Source: an uncultured Alistipes sp. (GTDB lineage Bacteria; Bacteroidota; Bacteroidia; Bacteroidales; Rikenellaceae). Taken from it: a DNA stretch of 9,625 nt. Below, in pieces: positions 4,138 through 9,625 of the stretch. The stretch lies in assembly GCA_947173915.1 (NCBI GenBank), contig CAMWGZ010000039.1:1-9625 (forward strand), read 5' to 3'. The notes beneath the pieces were generated by a model. It searched no databases and was not told where the DNA came from. It saw only the letters and a program-made list of their open reading frames with translations. The stretch's first letter is position 1. Each line of letters starts with the position of its first letter. The translations under genes were made by a program, and so were the position numbers.

Positions 4138-4824
4138 ATGCGCGAGGAACTCACGCTCAATCCCACTTCCGATCAGACTTTCGAAATCGCAGGACGCGAT
4201 GCCCGTTATTTTTCCCGCACGCTGGCCGAGGCCCGCGCCTTGCAGCGCCAGGGGCGTGTCGAGGAGGCCTGCAACAGCCGTTTTCATGCGTTCCAGCGCC
4301 TCTCCGGGCTGCTGCCCGAGGGCGAGGAGGTCGTGCTCGAATGGAGCGACGCGAACACCCGTGCGGCGGTCGAGGTGGTTTACGGATCGGCGATCGACCA
4401 CTTCCTGATCGACGACTTCGAAATGTCGGCCGCCATGCTCGAACTGCTGCTGGAGCTGGACCCCGAGGATCATCTGGAGGGGATCATCCTGCTGGCGTTC
4501 GACTACCTGGCGATGGAGGAGTACGAACTCTTCGACGAGATCAGCAACGACATCTCCGACAAATACGCCTCGAAGGAGATCCTGACCATGTGGGCGGCCT
4601 TCCGGCGCGAGGGGCGCATCCCCGAGGGGGAGATCATGCGTTTCCGGACCAAATTCGCCCCTTACTACGCCGAATTTACCGCCGCCAGCCATACGGCCGA
4701 CGAGGAGTACCTGCGCGACATCGAGGGCGAGCGGCCTTCCGAGCGGGCCCTGGCGCGCGAGCTGTGGCTTCAGACCGAGAACCTGTGGGCGCTGCACCCC
4801 GGGTTCATCGAGGCGCTTCGCTGA
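4138..4824 (+). CDS. Conserved-looking hypothetical protein, helical repeat-like (228 aa)
   Basis: The protein is acidic and almost entirely helix-forming, with no signal peptide or membrane segment, so it is probably cytoplasmic. Stretches such as RTLAEARALQRQGRVEEACNS (about residues 27-47) and the Leu/Glu-rich segment about 95-135 (MSAAMLELLLELDPEDHLEG, then LLAFDYLAMEEYELFDEI) have the small-large residue spacing and the LDPED turn of TPR-like helical pairs. I do not recognise a named family or any catalytic motif. GC content and codon use match the housekeeping genes, so it belongs to the native chromosome rather than the insert. It is a single-gene unit, convergent with the radical SAM gene and divergent from tRNA-Thr. 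The start is the first in-frame ATG, with its -7 box 65 nt upstream and no strong Shine-Dalgarno. Confidence 0.85.
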   Translation: MREELTLNPTSDQTFEIAGRDARYFSRTLAEARALQRQGRVEEACNSRFHAFQRLSGLLPEGEEVVLEWSDANTRAAVEVVYGSAIDHFLIDDFEMSAAMLELLLELDPEDHLEGIILLAFDYLAMEEYELFDEISNDISDKYASKEILTMWAAFRREGRIPEGEIMRFRTKFAPYYAEFTAASHTADEEYLRDIEGERPSERALARELWLQTENLWALHPGFIEALR

Positions 4825-4900
4825 AGCCTCCTTTTGTGAATCTTCTGTGAATTGAATACGCCGGCAGCCGGCATGCGCCCGCAAGGAGGGTGCGCGCGGC

Positions 4901-4934
4901 GGCACGGTCCGGCGCTTCATCTCTGCGCCGTGCC
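4901..4934. terminator. Possible terminator hairpin between convergent genes
   Basis: GGCAC (4901-4905) with GTGCC (4930-4934) and inner GGCGC (4911-4915) with GCGCC (4925-4929) form a 10-bp stem with a 5-nt bulge. It lies between the plus-strand gene ending at 4824 and the minus-strand gene ending at 4960. T-runs nearby are short, so it is a weak candidate. Confidence 0.35.
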
Positions 4935-4959
4935 GTATCGGCCGCCGTATTTTCCTGTG

Positions 4960-6672
4960 TCAGTGTTTTCCCCGTCCCCGGAAGAAGTAGCTCTTCTGGC
5001 GGCGCTTCTCCTCCTGCGATCGGGCGATATAGACCTTTTCGCCCGTGTAGGGGTTCTCGCCCGTGTAGAACATGACCGACGAAAAGGTCATCGGCGTGGG
5101 GGTAAGGTCCTGCACCTGCTCCAGGTTGAAATGCAGCTTGCCGAGCACCTTCTCCGCCAGCGCGCGCATGTCGCCCTCGGTGCAGCCCGGGTGCGAGGAG
5201 ATGAAGTAGGGGATGAGCTGGTAGGGAAGCCTCTCCTGCCGGCAGATGCGGCCGAAGTCGGCGTTGAGCCGCTCGAAGAGGGCGAAGGGGGGCTTGCGCA
5301 TGAGCCGGAGCACCCGCTCCTCCGTGTGTTCGGGGGCCACCTTGAGGCGGCCCGAGGTGTGGTGGAGGATGACCGTGCGCAGGTAGTCGCTGTCGTCGAA
5401 CAGGTCGTAGCGGATGCCGCTGCCGATGAAAGCCTTTTTGATCCCTCGCACTGCCCGGATCTTGGCGTAGAGCGCCAGCAGGGGCCGGTGGTCGTTGTCG
5501 AGGTTGGGGCACATTTTGGGGTGGAGGCACGAGGGGCGGCGGCACTTGGCGCAGAGCGTCCGGTCGCGGCCGCCGAGGCGGTACATGTTGGCCGACGGAG
5601 CGCCGATGTCCGATAGGTAGCCCTTGAAGTCGGGCATGCGGACGATCCGCTCCACCTCGTCGAGGATCGACCGCTCGCTGCGCGAGGAGATGAACTTGCC
5701 CTGATGGGCCGAGATGGTGCAGAAAGAGCAGCCTCCGAAGCAGCCCCGGTGGATATTGACCGAGTGCTTGATCATCTCCCAGGCGGGGATGTCGCCGCGC
5801 CCCTGGTAGCGGGGGTGGGGCGCCCGCTCGTAGGGGAGGTCGAACGAGTGGTCCAGCTCCTCGGTGGTAAGGGTCGCGTTCGGCGGCGTGATGACCGCGA
5901 AGCGGTCGCCGACCCCTTCGACGAGCGTCTGTACGGGATCCATCAGGTTGCTCAGCGTCTCGATCTTCGTGAAGTTCTCGCCGAAGGCCCGCTTGTCCCG
6001 GCAGCACTCCTCGAAGGAGTGGAGGCGGATGGTCCGCTCGGGGTCGAGCCGCTCGACGTAGCTGCGGTCGGCCATGAAACCCACCTGGCGGATGCCGCGC
6101 AGCAGCTTGGCGTTGAATCCGTTGTTCATTGCCCGGGCCACCTGCTGGATGACCCGTTCGCCCATGCCGTAGATCAGCAGGTCGGCACCGCTCTCGGCCA
6201 GGATCGGGGGGTGGAGCGAGTCGCTCCAGTAGTCGTAGTGGGTCAGCCGGCGCAGCGATGCCTCGATGCCGCCGATGACCACCGGCGTGCGGGGGAAGAG
6301 CCGCTTGAGGATCTGCGTGTAGGTCTTCACCGCGTAGTCGGGGCGGAAGCCCGCCTGCCCGCCGGGGGTGTAGGCATCGTTGCTGCGCAGCCGGATGTTG
6401 GCCGTGTAGTGATTGACCATCGAGTCCATCGCCCCGGCCGTCACGCCGAAGAAGAGGCGCGGGGTGCCGAGCTTGGTGAAGTCCCGCAGGTCGTCCCGCC
6501 AGTTGGGCTGGGGGACGATCGCCACCCGGTAGCCTTCGGCTTCGAGCAGGCGGCCGATGACCGCCGCGCCGAACGACGGGTGGTCGATGTAGGCATCGCC
6601 CGTGAAAAGGATCACGTCGAGCTGATCCCATCCGCGGCGGCGGACCTCCTTGAGGGTGGTGGGCAGAAACAT
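4960..6672 (-). CDS. ygiQ: YgiQ family radical SAM protein
   Basis: This 570-aa protein has the hallmarks of the YgiQ (UPF0313) family. The N-terminus MFLPTTLKEVRRRGWDQLDV leads to FTGDAYIDHPSFG and a long N-terminal domain. The radical SAM cluster motif is RGCFGGCSFC with Cys311, Cys315 and Cys318 (CxxxCxxC), which binds a [4Fe-4S] cluster and S-adenosylmethionine. A second Cys group follows (CAKCRRPSCLHPKMC), then family motifs such as RYDLF, APEHTEERVL and PYFISSHPGC. The physiological reaction of the family is not known to me. The frame can be extended six codons to a TTG at 6690, but the ATG at 6672 matches the usual family start. It ends soon after the GEKVY..RSQEEKRRQ segment, so the C-terminal tail is shorter than in the E. 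coli protein (about 740 aa). It seems to have its own promoter, 99 bp downstream of the U32 gene. Confidence 0.93.
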   Translation of the reverse strand: MFLPTTLKEVRRRGWDQLDVILFTGDAYIDHPSFGAAVIGRLLEAEGYRVAIVPQPNWRDDLRDFTKLGTPRLFFGVTAGAMDSMVNHYTANIRLRSNDAYTPGGQAGFRPDYAVKTYTQILKRLFPRTPVVIGGIEASLRRLTHYDYWSDSLHPPILAESGADLLIYGMGERVIQQVARAMNNGFNAKLLRGIRQVGFMADRSYVERLDPERTIRLHSFEECCRDKRAFGENFTKIETLSNLMDPVQTLVEGVGDRFAVITPPNATLTTEELDHSFDLPYERAPHPRYQGRGDIPAWEMIKHSVNIHRGCFGGCSFCTISAHQGKFISSRSERSILDEVERIVRMPDFKGYLSDIGAPSANMYRLGGRDRTLCAKCRRPSCLHPKMCPNLDNDHRPLLALYAKIRAVRGIKKAFIGSGIRYDLFDDSDYLRTVILHHTSGRLKVAPEHTEERVLRLMRKPPFALFERLNADFGRICRQERLPYQLIPYFISSHPGCTEGDMRALAEKVLGKLHFNLEQVQDLTPTPMTFSSVMFYTGENPYTGEKVYIARSQEEKRRQKSYFFRGRGKH

Positions 6673-6701
6673 GGCTTGTGCGGTTTGCAACGGTTCGACG
6701 G

Positions 6702-6709
6702 CAAAGATA
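6702..6709 (-). promoter_or_regulatory. -7 promoter element of ygiQ
   Basis: The minus strand reads TATCTTTG, an exact TAnnTTTG match, 29 nt before the ATG at 6672. This also supports 6672 over the TTG at 6690. The region where a -33 box would fall is occupied by the perfect hairpin at 6716-6745. Confidence 0.55.
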
Positions 6710-6715
6710 ACGATA

Positions 6716-6745
6716 TTTCGCCGGGCGCTTTCCCGCCCGGCGAAA
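6716..6745. other. Perfect 12-bp hairpin between the U32 gene and ygiQ
   Basis: TTTCGCCGGGCG (6716-6727) and CGCCCGGCGAAA (6734-6745) pair perfectly around a 6-nt loop. It sits after the U32 stop codon and just upstream of the ygiQ -7 box. It may stop transcription from the U32 operon, although the minus-strand 3' flank (TATCG) is not a U-tract. It overlaps the expected -33 position of ygiQ, so termination and initiation could be coupled. Confidence 0.5.
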
Positions 6746-6771
6746 AAATGGTTCGGGACCGGGTGCGCGGT

Positions 6772-8022
6772 CTATTCGGTCTGGGAGGAATCGACCATCT
6801 TGTAGAGTTTGTCGCCCCGGCGGATCAGCCCCTCGGTCTTGATCGAGCAGCAGCTGCCCTGCGCGACGCTCCGGGCTGGTTTTTCGGCGAAGAAAAGCTC
6901 CTCGCAGCGCTGCTCGACCACACCCGTCGTCTCACCCATCCAGATCAGCTCGTCGCCCTGTGCCAGAGGGGCGGCCTCGACCTGCACTTCTGCGACCGAG
7001 ATCTTCTTGAAGAAGTTGGTAACCTTGCCCACATAGACCTTGCGCCGCGTGGCGGCCGATCCGTGGTGGCGGCTGTGCTCCACCACGGGCGCGCCGGCGT
7101 AGTAGCCGCCCCAGAATCCCCGGTTGAAGACCGTCGCGAGCCGCTCCTTGAGCGATGCGGCCAGTTCGGGGGTGTACTCCCCGGCCTCGATGGCCCGCAG
7201 CGCCCGGTCGTAGCACTCGACCACGCGCTTGACGTACTCCCCGCCCCGGGCGCGCCCTTCGATCTTGAGCACCCGCACGCCGGCTCCGATGAAGGAGTCG
7301 AGAAAGTCGATCGTGCAGAGGTCCTTGGGCGAGAGGATGTAGTTGCCCTCCACGTCGAGCGCGTCGCCCGTGTCGGGATCGGTTACGGTGTATTTCCGGC
7401 GGCAGATCTGCCGGCATTCGCCCCGGTTGGCCGAGTGGCCCGAGTTGTGGAGCGAGAGGTAGCACCGGCCCGACATGGCCATGCAGAGCGCTCCGTGCGC
7501 GAACATTTCGATGCGCACCGGCTCGCCCGAGGGACCCTTGATCCCCTGCCGCTCGATCTCGCGGGCGATGCGGGCTACCCGCTCCAGGTCGAGCTCGCGC
7601 GCCAGCACCACCACGTCGGCCCACTGGGCGTAGAAGCGCACGGCCTCGACGTTGGAGATGTTGCTCTGCGTGGAGATATGCACCTTGACTCCCGCCTGCC
7701 GGGCGCAGAGGATCGCGGCCGGGTCGGTCGCGATGACGGCATCGACCCCCGCTGTGCGCGCTCGGTCGATCAGTTCGCGGAGCGTCTCCATTTCGTTGTC
7801 GTAGATCGCCGTATTGACCGTCAGGTAGCTTTTCAGGCCGTTCTCGCGCGCGATGGCGGCGATGCGGTCCATGTCGTCCAGCGTGAAGTTGGCGGCCGAC
7901 TGGGAGCGCATGTTGAGCTTCTCGACCCCGAAGTAGATCGAGTCGGCTCCTGCGTCGATCGCCGCGCGGAGGGATTCGTAGCATCCGGCCGGAGCCATGA
8001 TTTCTATGTCGCTGCGTTTCAT
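6772..8022 (-). CDS. Peptidase U32 family protein, probably a tRNA/rRNA hydroxylation enzyme (TrhP-like)
   Basis: The 416-aa protein starts MKRSDIEIMAPAGCYESLRA and has the GADSIYFGVE segment near residue 30, typical of the U32 beta-barrel. The U32 signature region is present: EMFAHGALCMAMSGRCYLS, then NRGECRQICRRKY. Its four cysteines (180, 187, 203, 207) have the C-x6-C-x15-C-x3-C layout that in TrhP (YegQ) and RlhA is linked to an Fe-S cluster. E. coli members act in 5-hydroxyuridine formation on tRNA or hydroxycytidine formation on rRNA, using prephenate. Despite the family name there is no clear protease triad. A C-terminal beta domain (about 320-416) fits the YegQ-type length. It starts 12 bp after the polyprenyl synthase stop codon, so they form one operon. 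Family certain; exact substrate inferred. Confidence 0.9.
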   Translation of the reverse strand: MKRSDIEIMAPAGCYESLRAAIDAGADSIYFGVEKLNMRSQSAANFTLDDMDRIAAIARENGLKSYLTVNTAIYDNEMETLRELIDRARTAGVDAVIATDPAAILCARQAGVKVHISTQSNISNVEAVRFYAQWADVVVLARELDLERVARIAREIERQGIKGPSGEPVRIEMFAHGALCMAMSGRCYLSLHNSGHSANRGECRQICRRKYTVTDPDTGDALDVEGNYILSPKDLCTIDFLDSFIGAGVRVLKIEGRARGGEYVKRVVECYDRALRAIEAGEYTPELAASLKERLATVFNRGFWGGYYAGAPVVEHSRHHGSAATRRKVYVGKVTNFFKKISVAEVQVEAAPLAQGDELIWMGETTGVVEQRCEELFFAEKPARSVAQGSCCSIKTEGLIRRGDKLYKMVDSSQTE

Positions 8023-8034
8023 GCTTCCGGTGCT

Positions 8035-9009
8035 TTATTTGTTGCGTCCCATCAGGCTGGCGGCGTACTCCCGCAGCCGGCTGACGGCCTCCGAGCGGAC
8101 GGAGAGGGTGTCGAGCACCCCGAGCGCCTCGCGGAAGCGGTGTTCGATCTCCCGGCGGGTCAGCTCGGCCACTTCGAGCTTGTCGTAGAGTGCCTTGACC
8201 GTAGCGATCTTCTGCGCGTCGGTAAGGGCCGGATTGGTGTGGATCGTGCGCAGCAGCGTCCGTTCCTGCTCCGTCGCGCGGGCCAGCGCCGCGATCATCA
8301 GGTAGGTCTTCTTGCCCTCGAGGATGTCGCCGCCGATGGCCTTGCCCAGCCGCTGGTCGCCGTAGCTGTCCAGCAGGTCGTCCTGAAGCTGGAAAGCCAG
8401 CCCCAGCTCGGTGGCGAAGCGGTAGAGCCGGTCGCAGTCCTCCGCGCCGGCTCCGCCCAGGATTGCGCCCAGTTCGGTCGCTCCCGAGAGCAGCGCCGAG
8501 GTCTTGAGGGCGATCATCCGCATGTACTCCGCGACGGAGACCTCGTCGCGGCTCTCGAAGTCCATGTCGAGCTGCTGTCCCTCGCACACTTCGATGGCCA
8601 TTCGGTTGAACCGCTCCAGGATGCGGGGCAGCATCTGCGGGGGCAGGGCGGCCAGCAGGCGGTAGGCGCTGATGAGCATCGCGTCGCCCGAGAGGATCGC
8701 TACGTTCTGACCCCAGCGTGCGAAGACCGAGGGTTTGCCCCGGCGCACGGCCGCGTTGTCCATGATGTCGTCGTGCAGCAGCGTGAAGTTGTGGAACACC
8801 TCCACCGCGGCGGCGGCGGGCAGCGCCTGCTCCGTGTCGTCGGCGAAGATTCCGTAGGAGAGCAGCAGCAGCATGGGCCGCAGCCGCTTGCCGCCCATCG
8901 AGAGCGAATAGCCGATTGGATCGTAGAGTTTGGCGGGCTGGTCGGGGAAGCCGATCTGCGTCAGGTAGCGCTCGACGCGCTCCAGCAGTTGGTCGTTTGT
9001 CGGTATCAT
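8035..9009 (-). CDS. All-trans polyprenyl diphosphate synthase
   Basis: This 324-aa protein adds isopentenyl diphosphate units to an allylic primer. The first aspartate-rich motif is DDIMD (80-84), preceded by GGKRLRP (39-45). The second is DDLLD (210-214) in FQLQDDLLDSYGD, followed by GKKTYL. The DDxxD form without insertion and the residues before it (FHNFTLLH, Phe at -5) do not fix product length; a geranylgeranyl/farnesyl or a longer quinone side-chain product are all possible. The frame extends to 9057, but the ATG at 9009 is preferred: an A-rich, purine-rich leader (CGAAAGAGAAA) precedes it and the family's N-terminal helix starts right after. It is first in an operon with the U32 gene. 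The leader contains an ACACCC/GGGTGT hairpin (9054-9069). Confidence 0.93.
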   Translation of the reverse strand: MIPTNDQLLERVERYLTQIGFPDQPAKLYDPIGYSLSMGGKRLRPMLLLLSYGIFADDTEQALPAAAAVEVFHNFTLLHDDIMDNAAVRRGKPSVFARWGQNVAILSGDAMLISAYRLLAALPPQMLPRILERFNRMAIEVCEGQQLDMDFESRDEVSVAEYMRMIALKTSALLSGATELGAILGGAGAEDCDRLYRFATELGLAFQLQDDLLDSYGDQRLGKAIGGDILEGKKTYLMIAALARATEQERTLLRTIHTNPALTDAQKIATVKALYDKLEVAELTRREIEHRFREALGVLDTLSVRSEAVSRLREYAASLMGRNK

Positions 9010-9091
9010 TTTCTCTTTCGTTTGTTGTTGCGGTAAGGATCCGCCGCAGACGGACACCCGAAGGGGTGTGATTTGCGGGCGGGAATCGTCT

Positions 9092-9123
9092 CAAAAGTAG
9101 AAAAAAAGTCGATATGGCGCAAT
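9092..9123 (-). promoter_or_regulatory. Promoter of the polyprenyl synthase-U32 operon
   Basis: Minus strand: ATTG (9123-9120), a 20-nt spacer and TACTTTTG (9099-9092), an exact -7 TAnnTTTG match. It gives a leader of about 75 nt. It is back to back with the plus-strand promoter at 9130-9137. Confidence 0.6.
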
Positions 9124-9129
9124 TTTTTC

Positions 9130-9137
9130 TAACTTTG
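9130..9137 (+). promoter_or_regulatory. -7 promoter element of the ROK kinase gene
   Basis: TAACTTTG is an exact match to TAnnTTTG, 27 nt before the ATG at 9165. The -33 region would overlap the divergent promoter; no clear TTTG is seen there. Confidence 0.55.
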
Positions 9138-9154
9138 ACCGAAACATATCGAAT

Positions 9155-9162
9155 GAGGAGGA
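9155..9162 (+). promoter_or_regulatory. Strong Shine-Dalgarno site of the ROK kinase gene
   Basis: GAGGAGGA lies 2 nt before the ATG at 9165. A near-complete anti-SD match is unusual here, where the other genes show none. The spacing is short. Confidence 0.5.
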
Positions 9163-9164
9163 TT

Positions 9165-9625
9165 ATGGAAAAGTTCGCGATCGGCATAGATATAGGAGGC
9201 ACCAACACCGCCCTGGGGCTGGTGGACGGCGCGGGCCGGGTGGCGGCGCGGCGCGCCTTCGCTACGGCCGATTACCCCCGGTTCGGCGATTACCCCGCCT
9301 ACGCCGCCCGGCTGGCCGGGGCGGTCGGGGAGCTGCTGCGCTCCATGCCCGAAGGGGCTGCGATCGAGGGAATCGGCATCGGTGCGCCGAATGCCGACGG
9401 GCGGACGGGCCGCATCGTGCAGCCGGTCAATATGTGGCGCTTCGCCCCCGACGAGGCCGATCTCGATCCGCAGCGGCGGAGCTTCCCCCTCTGCGCGGAG
9501 CTGGAGCGCCGCTTTCCCGGGCTGCGGATCCGCTTGACCAACGATGCCAACGCCGCCGCGTGGGGCGAGATGATCTACGGCGCGGCGCGGGGGATGAGCG
9601 ACTTCATCGCCGTGACGCTCGGGAC
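9165..9625 (+). CDS. ROK family sugar kinase (glucokinase-like), N-terminal part
   Basis: The first 153 codons are present; the gene runs off the right edge. The N-terminus MEKFAIGIDIGGTNTALGLV contains the ATP phosphate-binding motif DIGGTN (9-14). Further on come IGIGAPNADGRTG (about 70-82), a PVNMW segment, and LTNDANAAAWGE with the expected catalytic base Asp127. It ends with SDFIAVTLG. These are the features of ROK glucokinases and related hexose or N-acetylhexosamine kinases, which phosphorylate the sugar at C6 in the cytoplasm. The zinc-binding Cys motif of ROK proteins would lie beyond the window, so substrate class cannot be checked. It is divergent from the polyprenyl synthase operon, with its own promoter and a strong Shine-Dalgarno. 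Confidence 0.9.
   Translation, partial: MEKFAIGIDIGGTNTALGLVDGAGRVAARRAFATADYPRFGDYPAYAARLAGAVGELLRSMPEGAAIEGIGIGAPNADGRTGRIVQPVNMWRFAPDEADLDPQRRSFPLCAELERRFPGLRIRLTNDANAAAWGEMIYGAARGMSDFIAVTLG

Noticed and set aside
5704..9036. A 1110-codon open frame on the plus strand across ygiQ, the U32 gene and the prenyl synthase gene
   Set aside because: It is antisense to three genes with clear family motifs. Long antisense frames are common in GC-rich coding DNA with strong third-position bias, and its product has no recognisable motif.
4805..9208. Other long open frames (4805-6631 minus, 6932-9208 minus)
   Set aside because: They are frame shadows of ygiQ and of the U32/prenyl synthase genes. Their products are Arg/Pro/Gly-rich low-complexity sequence.

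Overview
The window looks like chromosome from a GC-rich member of the Bacteroidales, and Alistipes or another Rikenellaceae is my guess. The gene products have a Bacteroidetes flavour. Several intergenic regions carry the Bacteroidetes sigma-factor promoter form (-33 TTTG/ATTG, about 18-20 bp, -7 TAnnTTTG). Shine-Dalgarno sequences are mostly weak. The species call is an inference from style, not from a marker gene.

Layout. Left flank (1-1021): the 5' end of mnmG (minus), tag for DNA-3-methyladenine glycosylase I (minus), then a tRNA-Thr(CGU) with a perfect terminator (minus). Centre (1022-3876): a visibly AT-rich 2.85-kb insert lying between two tRNA-Thr genes that are identical over 73 bp. 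Reading leftwards it holds a 98-aa Trp-rich protein, a probable structured RNA of about 226 nt with its own promoter and terminator, a 65-aa membrane protein 6 bp ahead of a lipoprotein, and a broken gene (one nonsense codon plus one frameshift). Each coding unit in the insert ends in a long palindrome; two of these palindromes are copies of each other. No integrase, transposase or relaxase is visible. Right flank (3877-9625): the second tRNA-Thr, a plus-strand helical-repeat-like protein of unknown function, a minus-strand ygiQ-type radical SAM gene, a tight minus-strand pair (polyprenyl synthase then U32 peptidase/tRNA-hydroxylase-type protein), and a divergent plus-strand ROK sugar kinase cut by the window edge.

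How it works together. The flanks are housekeeping: tRNA modification (mnmG, the U32 protein and possibly YgiQ), DNA alkylation repair (tag), isoprenoid chain synthesis and sugar phosphorylation. The insert is accessory DNA. Its most interesting part is 2657-3166: promoter, an RNA able to form an interlaced (pseudoknot-type) fold ending in a terminator hairpin plus U-tract, then the membrane protein/lipoprotein pair. That order suggests either a free small RNA or an attenuated leader. It recalls type III toxin-antitoxin loci only in layout; the proteins are not ToxN-like. All structural claims were made by eye, without folding or database searches.
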